64,000 nt of DNA, taken from positions 1,488,001 to 1,552,000 of the forward strand of contig CAVVUB010000008.1 in assembly GCA_963751335.1 (NCBI GenBank), written 5' to 3'. Position numbers and translations under genes: made by a program. Below the pieces are notes generated by a model that was given only the letters and a program-made list of their open reading frames with translations, did not search any database and was not told the DNA's origin. The stretch is from Bog-473 sp963751335. GTDB taxonomy: Bacteria; Actinomycetota; Acidimicrobiia; Acidimicrobiales; RAAP-2. Shown piece after piece: positions 57,259-64,000 of this stretch; position 1 is the first letter of the stretch; each line of letters begins with the position of its first letter.

Positions 57259-58476
57259 TCAGGAGCGCGACTTGCCGGGCATGGTGATGGCCCGGTCGGC
57301 GATGATGTTCTTCTGGATCTCGGTCGAGCCGCCACCGATGGTCGAGTAGCGCTGGAACGCGTAGAGGCGGGTCCACTTGCCCCGGTCCACCGCATCGGGT
57401 CCACCCTTGGCCAGCAGCCCGGCCGGACCGAGGAGGTCGACGGCCAGCGCGGCCAGGGTCTGAGCCATGGACGACCACGACAACTTGGCGAAGGGCACCT
57501 CGGGCCAGTTCTTCTCACCCTTCATGATCTTGGAGAGCGCCCGCAGGGAGAGCAGCCGGGCCAGCTCGATCTCGGTCCAGAGTTTTGCCACGCGCTCCCG
57601 CAGCGACGGGTCGTCGAGAGCGCCGGGGTTCACCGACTTCGCGGCCTCGACCACGGCACGCAGGTCGGCGGCCAGGATGGCGATCTGCGAGGCGATGCCG
57701 ACGCGCTCGAAGCCGAGCGTGCCCATGGCCACCATCCACCCTGCGCCTTCCTCGCCCAGGCGCCACTTGGCCGGGATGCGCACGTCGGTGAAGAAGATCT
57801 CGTTGAACAGTTCCTCGCCGGCCATGTCCCTGATGGGCCGCACGTCGATACCGGGGGTCTTGAGGTTGAGGATGAACGCGGTGATGCCTTCGTGCTTCTT
57901 GCCCCGCTCGATCGCGGTGGGATCGGTGCGCAGCAGGAACAGGCCCCACGTGGCCAGGTGGGCCGAGGAGATCCAGATCTTCGAGCCGTTGACGACGTAC
58001 TCGTCAGCATCGGCGTCGTAGACCGCGGTGGTGCGCAAGTTGGCCAGGTCGTTGCCCGCCATGGGCTCGCTGAAGCCCTGGCACCAGTGCTCCTCGGCCT
58101 CGAGGATGGAGGGCAGCCACGCTGCCTTCTGCTCGTCCGTTCCCCACTGGATGATCATCGGCCCGATCTGCCAGATGCCGTTCGTGTTGAACATGCCCGG
58201 CGTGCGGTACTCCGCCATGACCTCCGAATAGATCAGGCGCTGCATGGCGTTGACCGTGCGGCCGTTGGCGTAGTCGGGTCCCCAGTGGATGGCGGCCCAG
58301 CCACCTTCGTGGAGCTTGCGCTGCCACTTCTGGCGGCGTTGCTGGCTCGCCTCACCGCTCAGCTGCGCGTCGTCCCCGAGTGACTCGGCCTCCAGGAACG
58401 GCGGCAGATGCTCGTCGAGCCAGGCGCGCAGCTCGTCACGGAACTTCTCGTCCTCGGGCGCCAGGGCAAAATCCAC
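57259..58476 (-). CDS. Acyl-CoA dehydrogenase (one of a divergent pair)
   Basis: 405 aa, full length: WCQGFSEPMAGNDLANLRT (FAD/substrate strand), GSKIWISSAHLATWG, a helical C-domain and the terminal RYSTIGGGSTEIQKNIIADR. FAD enzyme forming an alpha,beta double bond, resembling FadE subunits of steroid side-chain degradation, many of which are alpha2-beta2 with a second FadE. GTG 58476 lies 8 nt after TACCCT (58485-58490 minus), so leaderless. The ATG-less start fits the family MDFAL-type beginning. Probably partners the protein at 58558. Confidence 0.88.
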   Translation of the reverse strand: MDFALAPEDEKFRDELRAWLDEHLPPFLEAESLGDDAQLSGEASQQRRQKWQRKLHEGGWAAIHWGPDYANGRTVNAMQRLIYSEVMAEYRTPGMFNTNGIWQIGPMIIQWGTDEQKAAWLPSILEAEEHWCQGFSEPMAGNDLANLRTTAVYDADADEYVVNGSKIWISSAHLATWGLFLLRTDPTAIERGKKHEGITAFILNLKTPGIDVRPIRDMAGEELFNEIFFTDVRIPAKWRLGEEGAGWMVAMGTLGFERVGIASQIAILAADLRAVVEAAKSVNPGALDDPSLRERVAKLWTEIELARLLSLRALSKIMKGEKNWPEVPFAKLSWSSMAQTLAALAVDLLGPAGLLAKGGPDAVDRGKWTRLYAFQRYSTIGGGSTEIQKNIIADRAITMPGKSRS

Positions 58477-58484
58477 GGGGGGTA

Positions 58485-58490
58485 AGGGTA
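58485..58490 (-). promoter_or_regulatory. -10 box of a leaderless promoter
   Basis: TACCCT on the minus strand, 8 nt before GTG 58476. Confidence 0.5.
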
Positions 58491-58504
58491 GCGGACCCAC
58501 CGTG

Positions 58505-58525
58505 TACTGTGACGCCCGTGTCAGG
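58505..58525 (+). promoter_or_regulatory. Promoter with palindromic operator, site G
   Basis: TACTGT (58505-58510) is a TANNNT -10; TGTGAC (58508-58513) and GTCAGG (58520-58525) with 6-bp spacer form the operator over it. Transcription would start near 58518, leaving a 40-nt leader with GAGGAG before the GTG at 58558. Confidence 0.6.
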
Positions 58526-58557
58526 GAACGGCACACGGGCGTGAACGAGGAGACGCC

Positions 58558-59652
58558 GTGGACTTCACGTACGACGACGAACAGGTGGCGCTCCAAGAGG
58601 TGGCGCGCGGCGCGCTCGAGCGCGAGTGCGGACCCGACCTCGTGCGCCGGCTGGCCGACGAGGACGCCGGCATCACGCCCGAACTGTGGTCGACCCTGGT
58701 CGACCTGGGGTGGGCCGGGCTCCTCGTGCCCGAAGAGCAGGGTGGCACCGGCAGTGGCCTGCTCGAGCTTTGCATCGTGGCCGAGCAGATGGGCCGTGTG
58801 CCCCTGCCCGGGCCCTTCTTCTCCTCCGCGGCGGCGGCCACGCTGGCCGCCCGGGCCCTCGGCGCCACCGAGTTGCTGTCCGACCTGGGCGCGGGTACCC
58901 GGCGGGGCACGATCGCCCTCGGCGAACAGGGCCACGGCGCACCGCTGGCCACGGTGCGGGCCCGGGCCCGCCGAAAGGGCGCGCGCTGGGTCCTCAACGG
59001 CGAGAAGCCGATCGTGGTCGACGGGCACACCGCCGACTGGGTCATCGTGGCGGCCCGGAACGAGGATGGCGTGCACTCGTACCTCCTCGAGTCGCCCGCG
59101 GCCGAGCTGGTGCCGTCGCTCGATCCCACCCGCAAGCTGGCCCGGCTCGTTCTCGAGGACGCGCCGGTCGTCCCGCTCGGACCCGGCGGCAATCACGCCG
59201 GGCTGTGGCAGCGGGTGCAGGACGACATCGGAATCGTGCTGGCCGCCGAGACCGTCGGCGCGGCGGACCGGGCGCTGGCCGATGCCATCGCCTACACGTC
59301 CGAACGGGTGGTCTTCGACAAACCTGTCGCCACGTATCAGACCGTGCGCCACCGGTTGGTCGAGATGTTCCAGCAGGTCGAGATGGCCCGAGCCGGCTTC
59401 CAATTCGCGGCCTGGGCCTCGGACACCGAGTCGCCTCAGCGCGAGCATTCGGCCGCCATGGCCTCTGCCTACGCGGCCGATGCCGGGGTGCGCGTCACCG
59501 GCGACGACATCCAGCTGCACGGTGGCGTGGGTTTCACCTGGGCCAACGACGCCCACTTCCTCTTCAAGCGGGTGAAGCAGAACGAGGTCCTCACCGGGGG
59601 ATCGGGCGCGGAGTGGCACCGCCTAGCCTCGCTGTTCGTCGAATCCGCCTGA
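58558..59652 (+). CDS. Acyl-CoA dehydrogenase, shorter FadE partner type
   Basis: 364 aa, shorter than the neighbour. DFTYDDEQVALQEVARGAL at the N-terminus, LGEQGHGAPLAT in place of the canonical TEPxxGSD strand (weakened FAD contact), and C-terminal DIQLHGGVGFTWANDAHFLF. This divergence is typical of the non-catalytic or half-site subunit in heterotetrameric acyl-CoA dehydrogenases, so a complex with the divergent 57259-58476 product is likely. GTG 58558, GAGGAG 8 nt upstream. Followed by the ligase after 21 bp. Confidence 0.85.
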   Translation: MDFTYDDEQVALQEVARGALERECGPDLVRRLADEDAGITPELWSTLVDLGWAGLLVPEEQGGTGSGLLELCIVAEQMGRVPLPGPFFSSAAAATLAARALGATELLSDLGAGTRRGTIALGEQGHGAPLATVRARARRKGARWVLNGEKPIVVDGHTADWVIVAARNEDGVHSYLLESPAAELVPSLDPTRKLARLVLEDAPVVPLGPGGNHAGLWQRVQDDIGIVLAAETVGAADRALADAIAYTSERVVFDKPVATYQTVRHRLVEMFQQVEMARAGFQFAAWASDTESPQREHSAAMASAYAADAGVRVTGDDIQLHGGVGFTWANDAHFLFKRVKQNEVLTGGSGAEWHRLASLFVESA

Positions 59653-59673
59653 GTCAGGGAGAATCGGGGGCAC

Positions 59674-61305
59674 GTGGTGAGCGCAGCGGCTGAATTCGAC
59701 CTCCGGCCCATGCCGGAGAAGCTGGCGTCCCATTACCTCGCCGAAGGCGCGTGGGACGACCGCACACTCGGCGAGTTCCTGCGCGACTCGCTGCTGGCAG
59801 ACCCGAAGCGGCGCATCCGCATTTGGTCTCCGACCAATCCCTATCAGGGCACGGTGGGCGAGGTCTACCAAGAGGCCCTTCACGTGGCCGGTGGCCTGCG
59901 GGCCCTCGGAATCGGACCGGGCGACGTCGTGTCCTTCCAGCTCCCGAACTGGATCGAGGCCGCGGTCACGTTCTACGCCTGCGCCATGCTCGGCGTGACG
60001 CTGGTTCCGATCGTGCACTTCTACGGGCCCAAGGAAGTCGGCTTCATCCTGCGCCAGAGCGGGGCTCGCGCCTTCGTCATCGTGTCGCGGATCAACCAGC
60101 GCGACTACCTGGCCGAGCTGGCCACCATCCGCGACGGCCTCACCGATCTCGAGCACGTGGTCGTCGTCGGCGACACCGACGACCCGAACCACCACCGCTT
60201 CGCCGACCTGCGATCGGCCGGCTCCATCGACGGCCCGGTGCACGTCGACCCCGACACGCCGGCGCTGATCGGCTACACCTCGGGGACCACCGCCGACCCC
60301 AAGGGTGTCGTGCACACCCACCGGACGCTGGGTTGCGAGGTGCGCCAGCTGGCCGGAAATCAGGCCCAGCGCGACCGGCCGGGACTCGTCGGTGCGCCGG
60401 TCGGCCACGCCATCGGCATGCTGGGTGGACTGCTGTGTCCGCTCGTCGCCGACAAGCCGATCTTCATGATCGACGGGTGGGACCCGCCGACCGTGCTGGC
60501 GGCCATGCTCGAAGAGCAGATCTCCGCCGGCAGCGGGTCGACCTATTTCTTCACCAGCCTGCTCGACCATCCCGACTGCGGGCCCGAGCACATCGAGCTC
60601 ATGCACTTCATCGGCCTGGGCGGGTCGCCCATCCCTGACGCCGTGGCCGAGCGGGCCGACAAACTCGGCATCTCGCTGGTCCGGTCCTACGGGTCGACCG
60701 AGCACCCGTCGGTGACCGGCTCTCAGCACGAGGCGCCGCGGGAGAAGCGGATCCATACCGACGGCTGCCCGATGCACTGGGTCGAGGTGCGCACGGTGGA
60801 CGAAGACGGGAGCGACGTCGGCGTCGGCGTCGCCGGCGAGATCCTCAGCCGCGGCCCCGACCGTTTCGCCGGGTACACCGACCCGGCACTGAACGCGGAG
60901 TTCCTCGACGCCGACGGATGGTTCCGTACCGGCGATGTGGGCATCCTCGACGCCGACGGCTATCTCACCATCACCGACCGGGTGAAGGACATCATCATCC
61001 GGGGCGGCGAGAACGTGAGTGCGGCCGAGGTGGAGCAGCTGCTGGCCCACATGGACGGTGTGGCCGAAGTGGCCGTCGTGGCCGCTCCCGACGAACGCCT
61101 CGGTGAGCACGGATGCGCGTTCTTCCGCATGCAGGCCGGGCACGAGGCCCCCGATCTCGATGCGGTGCGGACCCACCTCCAAGAGGCCGGTCTGGCCCGA
61201 CAGAAGTGGCCCGAAGAATTGCGCTCGGTCGACGAACTCCCTCGGACGCCTTCGGGCAAGGTCCAGAAGTTCGTCCTGCGCCAGCAGCTCCGCGCCGGCG
61301 GCTGA
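59674..61305 (+). CDS. AMP-forming acyl-CoA ligase
   Basis: 543 aa, full length for the ANL superfamily. P-loop-like ALIGYTSGTTADPKGVVHTH (about residues 205-224), SYGSTEHPS (A5), GWFRTGDVGILDADGYL (A7), DRVKDIIIRGGENVSAAEVE (A8) and the catalytic Lys in RTPSGKVQKF. It activates a carboxylic acid to its AMP ester and then the CoA thioester: the entry step for the local dehydrogenases. Start GTG 59674 (or 59677), GGGGG upstream. Same transcript as the acyl-CoA dehydrogenase. Confidence 0.92.
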   Translation: MVSAAAEFDLRPMPEKLASHYLAEGAWDDRTLGEFLRDSLLADPKRRIRIWSPTNPYQGTVGEVYQEALHVAGGLRALGIGPGDVVSFQLPNWIEAAVTFYACAMLGVTLVPIVHFYGPKEVGFILRQSGARAFVIVSRINQRDYLAELATIRDGLTDLEHVVVVGDTDDPNHHRFADLRSAGSIDGPVHVDPDTPALIGYTSGTTADPKGVVHTHRTLGCEVRQLAGNQAQRDRPGLVGAPVGHAIGMLGGLLCPLVADKPIFMIDGWDPPTVLAAMLEEQISAGSGSTYFFTSLLDHPDCGPEHIELMHFIGLGGSPIPDAVAERADKLGISLVRSYGSTEHPSVTGSQHEAPREKRIHTDGCPMHWVEVRTVDEDGSDVGVGVAGEILSRGPDRFAGYTDPALNAEFLDADGWFRTGDVGILDADGYLTITDRVKDIIIRGGENVSAAEVEQLLAHMDGVAEVAVVAAPDERLGEHGCAFFRMQAGHEAPDLDAVRTHLQEAGLARQKWPEELRSVDELPRTPSGKVQKFVLRQQLRAGG

Positions 61306-61382
61306 CCGGGCGGGTACGACCGCCGCTCATTCCGCACGGCGGCGGGCCGTCGAGCCCGGGCGATGCGGCCGTCGGCGAAGGG

Positions 61383-62540
61383 TCATTGCACCCAGGCGAT
61401 GGCCTTGAAATTGGTGGTACTGAACTGCGCCACCCCGTTGAGGACGTCCTTGAAGCCCGTCTTGCCGGCGTTGATGCTGCCGATTCCGAGCTGGCCGGAC
61501 TCGTTGTTCCCACAGTCCCAGAGCGAGCCGTTGGTGTCGATGCCGTAGCTGGTGTCACCACCGCTGTAGGTGGCCTTCCACGCAACGGGTGGGTCGAGCG
61601 TGATCGGGCTGACGACCGCGTTGGTCGGGCTGGTGCCACAGATCTGGCCGAAGCCATCAGCGCCCCAGCCCACCGTGCTGCCGTCAGTGAGCACCGCCAG
61701 GCTCTGACCGTCGACGGGTCCACCGCCGCCCTGGGTCACCTGGGCCACGCCGTTCTCGACGAGTTGCGGTGTGGTGGCATCGACCGTGGTGCCGTTACCG
61801 ATCTCGCCCAGACCGTTGTAGCCCCAGTCGTAGTACGAGCCGTCGGGGTAGAGGGCTCCGCCGTTGCTCCAACCGGCCACCACGTCCGACGGTGCCGTCG
61901 CCGGCAGATCAGGGACGGCCACGGGCGTGAAGGAGGGAGTGGTCGAGCCGATGCCCAAGTCCCCGTGTGAGTTCCTCCCGCAGGTGTAGACGGTGCCGTT
62001 CGAGACGATGACCGAGTGGTCGCCCGCTCCGGCCACCAAGGACACATTGGTGAAGGGGAGCTCAACGGGAACGGGTTGGTAGGTCGCGTTGTCGAGGCAG
62101 AGCTGGCCGTAGCTGTTCCAGCCCCAACCCCACGCGTTGCCGTTGGTATCGATGGCCAGTGCCGTACCGTCCGGCGCCGTCTGGGCCACCCGGGCGATCT
62201 GGACCCAGCTGGGGATCTGGACCAACTTGGGCGTCGTGCTCGCCTTCTTGGCGTTGTCACCGAGGCCCTTCACCGCCCCCAGGCTGTAGACCTCGCCGGC
62301 AGTGTTGAGGATGTAGAAGTTCGAATTGGTCGACGCCACCTGCTCGACGTTGCCGGGGACGCCGGTGACCGGCGTCGGCGTGTCGTAGTTCAGCCCGGTC
62401 TTGTTGTTGATCATGCCCCAGACATAGACGCCGGGACTTGGTGAGATCGGCCTGACGGCGCCGGCACTGCCGGCCGCCCCGAGGCAGAGTGCGGCGGCCC
62501 CGGCAACTGCGCAAAGGCAAAGAACAGCACGTCGGATCAC
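61383..62540 (-). CDS. Secreted RCC1-repeat protein
   Basis: 385 aa. Signal peptide with hydrophobic core LCLCAVAGAAALCLGAAGSAGA. The mature part is a beta-propeller of RCC1-like repeats: VYVWGMINNKTGL, NAWGWGWNSYGQL, VYTCGRNSHGDLG, YYDWGYNGLGEIG, TVGWGADGFGQIC, LWDCGNNESGQLG, one blade each. Exported; role unknown, probably binding. GTG 62540 with AGGAGGT 7 nt upstream. The 5' leader carries a tetranucleotide repeat. Single gene. Confidence 0.85.
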   Translation of the reverse strand: MIRRAVLCLCAVAGAAALCLGAAGSAGAVRPISPSPGVYVWGMINNKTGLNYDTPTPVTGVPGNVEQVASTNSNFYILNTAGEVYSLGAVKGLGDNAKKASTTPKLVQIPSWVQIARVAQTAPDGTALAIDTNGNAWGWGWNSYGQLCLDNATYQPVPVELPFTNVSLVAGAGDHSVIVSNGTVYTCGRNSHGDLGIGSTTPSFTPVAVPDLPATAPSDVVAGWSNGGALYPDGSYYDWGYNGLGEIGNGTTVDATTPQLVENGVAQVTQGGGGPVDGQSLAVLTDGSTVGWGADGFGQICGTSPTNAVVSPITLDPPVAWKATYSGGDTSYGIDTNGSLWDCGNNESGQLGIGSINAGKTGFKDVLNGVAQFSTTNFKAIAWVQ

Positions 62541-62556
62541 GACGCCGACCTCCTGG

Positions 62557-62580
62557 TGGCTGGCTGGCTGGCTGGGCTGG
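62557..62580 (-). repeat. Tetranucleotide repeat just upstream of the RCC1 gene's Shine-Dalgarno
   Basis: TGGC four times (62557-62572), then an imperfect copy. On the coding strand it is GCCA repeats ending 2 nt before AGGAGGT (62548-62554). Confidence 0.75.
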
Positions 62581-62719
62581 CCAGGCGATTTTGCGTGCGA
62601 AACCTAGCAGTCGATCACCGAGCACATCGGTGTGACGACGACGAACGCCTGAGGGCCCCCACGCACCAACCCGTCTGCTCGCGCTCGTCCGCCTCTGGCG
62701 GACACCGGCCCTCGCGGCC

Positions 62720-63220
62720 TCAGACGTCGGCCACCCCCCGCTCCTCGAGGGCGCGCTTCATCAGCCGCAGCTCTTTGCTGATCTGCTCCAGGCTGCCCGC
62801 CGCCGCCGCGGCCCGCACCTCGTCACTCAGTCCGTCGGGCAGCATCACCCACAAGGTCAAGGTGGCCGAGCACCCGCCATCTTCCGAGGGTGTCACCACG
62901 AACTCCTCGTAGGCCTCGGTCCCCCCGGCCATGCCCGCCGCCACCAGCGTAGGCGACACCACCTCTTCCGCCCACAGCTCGACCGGCTGGGTCCTTCCCG
63001 GGCTCCGTGGATCGGCCAGGCCGAAGGTGTAGCGAGCCCCGACGCCACACGCGCCACCCGGCCCGGCGGCATCGCCCTCCGACACGCGCTGCACGCCGCT
63101 CACGTCGGGGTTGTACTCGGGCAGGTTGGCGAAGTCGAGCCGGTAGGACCAGACCACGTCGGCCGGTACGGTGAAGGTCGCCGAGGCGACTGCGGTGGGA
63201 GCAGTGGAAGGCGCAGGCAT
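62720..63220 (-). CDS. SRPBCC-family protein
   Basis: 166 aa helix-grip fold: ASATFTVPADVVWSYRLDFANLPEYNPDV at the start, TYEFV-type strand EAYEEFVVTP and a long C-terminal helix EQISKELRLMKRALEERG. It likely binds a hydrophobic ligand or acts as a cyclase/dehydratase; not assignable. ATG 63220. It lies 32 bp downstream of the TetR gene on the same strand, so they may be co-transcribed. Confidence 0.75.
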   Translation of the reverse strand: MPAPSTAPTAVASATFTVPADVVWSYRLDFANLPEYNPDVSGVQRVSEGDAAGPGGACGVGARYTFGLADPRSPGRTQPVELWAEEVVSPTLVAAGMAGGTEAYEEFVVTPSEDGGCSATLTLWVMLPDGLSDEVRAAAAAGSLEQISKELRLMKRALEERGVADV

Positions 63221-63252
63221 GCGCCAAGACCCTACGAGCTACGAGCTAAGAG

Positions 63253-63927
63253 TTACGACGAGGCGGACGGGCCCGCGCCCCGCAAAGCCCCCGACTCGAT
63301 GATCTGCGCCGCCTCCGTCGCCCGTTGCAGCGCCAGCGAGTTGAGGTCCTCCTCCGACAACTCGGAGAACACGCCGGCCGCGTACTGCACGAACAGCCCG
63401 ACCATCATTGCGCAGAGCAACCGAGCGATCTCCGCCGCGCTCGAGCGCTCGGTCAGGTCGGGCCGTTGTGTCGAGATCCAGTCGGCGATGGACTGCTCGA
63501 AGCTGGTGAAGAGGTCGTAGCCGACGTCACGCGCCGTGCTGTCGCCCCGGATGGCCTCGCCCACCATCAGGCGCACGAAGTCCTCCACCTTGAACATGGA
63601 CACGATGATGTCGGCCACCAGCTGGGCCAGGTTCGACCCTCCCACCAGCTCGATCGCCACCTCGGGCTCGGCGGCTCGGTCCGGCATGAAGCCCTGCTCG
63701 GCCAGCACCGACTCGAGCAGGTCCCGCTTGGAGGGGAAGTAGTGGTACAGCGAGGCCACGTTGAGCCCGGCCGCCGAGGCCAGGTCGCGCATGCTGGTGC
63801 CGTCCACGCCCCGCTGGGCCATGAGGGAGAGGGCGATCTGGAGGATGCGGCGCCGGGTGGCCGACCCCTCGCCCGGTCCGTCCTCGCCCGGACGAGCCGA
63901 ATGGGGGCTGGTGTCGATGTCGGTCAT
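63253..63927 (-). CDS. TetR-family regulator
   Basis: 224 aa from ATG 63927, which has CAGGAGAG upstream; ATG 63948 is an alternative. HTH: RRRILQIALSLMAQRGVDGT, then SMRDLASAAGLNVASLYHYFPSKRDLLESVL (about residues 25-75). The C-terminal domain is helical, for dimerisation and ligand binding. A ligand of acyl-CoA type is common for such regulators in fatty-acid clusters. No CTGAC-N6-GTCAG site is next to it within the window; its upstream region is cut by the window end. Confidence 0.87.
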   Translation of the reverse strand: MTDIDTSPHSARPGEDGPGEGSATRRRILQIALSLMAQRGVDGTSMRDLASAAGLNVASLYHYFPSKRDLLESVLAEQGFMPDRAAEPEVAIELVGGSNLAQLVADIIVSMFKVEDFVRLMVGEAIRGDSTARDVGYDLFTSFEQSIADWISTQRPDLTERSSAAEIARLLCAMMVGLFVQYAAGVFSELSEEDLNSLALQRATEAAQIIESGALRGAGPSASS

Positions 63928-64000
63928 CAGCTTGCTCTCCTGCGCCATGCCCCTCGACCTACCCCTTCCCCCAGCGGAAACGACCATGTCAGCCGGCGTG

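Noticed and set aside
59652..59662. CCTGAGTCAGG palindrome at the acyl-CoA dehydrogenase stop as an eighth operator.
   Set aside because: It lacks the 6-bp spacer of the CTGAC-N6-GTCAG sites and overlaps a coding end within an operon.

Overview
The window is GC-rich, uses GTG starts often, and has many start codons 6-9 nt downstream of a TANNNT -10 box, which suggests leaderless mRNAs. It encodes a deazaflavin(F420)-type oxidoreductase, RDD/DUF2510 and DUF3817 proteins, many TetR/MarR-type regulators, and a very large set of acyl-CoA enzymes. This points to an actinobacterium. An uncultured Acidimicrobiia-like lineage is my best guess, by inference only. No rRNA, tRNA, CRISPR array, transposase or prophage gene was recognised.

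Layout. 0.1-6.0 kb: thioesterase, methyltransferase, then an operon of an HMG-CoA-synthase-like/DUF35 fusion, SCP2-type thiolase, acyl-CoA dehydrogenase and ferredoxin. 6.0-7.1 kb: decayed stretch with a YihY/BrkB remnant and one small ORF. 7.1-15.5 kb: hydrolase, aldehyde dehydrogenase, SDR, class II aldolase, RidA, PEP-mutase-like protein, VOC protein, Zn alcohol dehydrogenase, ThuA-like and RraA-like genes. 15.5-16.9 kb: RDD gene and a duplicated copy of its 3' tail with an 8-bp repeat array. 16.9-21.4 kb: MarR with an MFS exporter, SRPBCC, Fur-family regulator and a frameshifted Ni/Co transporter. 21.4-24.5 kb: a broken secreted repeat protein. 24.5-31.4 kb: hydroxyacid dehydrogenase/cupin/ureidoglycolate-lyase-like set, TesB, SDR, TetR and a fused CoA-transferase. 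31.6-36.5 kb: a branched-chain-type ABC importer (binding protein, fused LivH-LivM permease, LivG, LivF), followed by a frameshifted thiolase. 37.7-42.8 kb: small membrane proteins, DinB, SRPBCC, crotonase and a thiolase-fold protein lacking catalytic residues. 42.8-45.8 kb: lower-GC island with a broken PIG-L deacetylase/cNMP-binding protein and a Cds1-like PLP enzyme. 45.9-55.8 kb: rlmN, aldo/keto reductase, truncated globin, crotonase, amidohydrolase, a divergent ClpP / XRE + ClpP-like pseudoprotease locus, CMD, SDR, Ddn-like and DUF429 genes. 55.8-61.3 kb: thiolase-like protein, two divergent acyl-CoA dehydrogenases and an acyl-CoA ligase. The end holds an RCC1-repeat secreted protein, SRPBCC and TetR.

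How it works together. Most genes fit import, CoA activation and beta-oxidation-like breakdown of some carboxylic acid or alicyclic substrate; the substrate cannot be told from sequence. What binds the region together is an 18-bp palindrome, consensus (C/G)CTGAC-N6-GTCAG(G/C), found at seven places. At four it is fused to a -10 box as TANNNTGAC-N6-GTCAGG, so that it covers the -10 and the start of transcription. A TetR gene lies next to the best copy (29571-29588) and is the obvious candidate regulator.

Quality caution. Several otherwise conserved genes (Ni/Co transporter, thiolase, MFS start, PIG-L, secreted repeat protein, DUF429 start) are broken by single-base shifts. At three of them the shift equals one extra base. 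Assembly error and real decay cannot be separated here.
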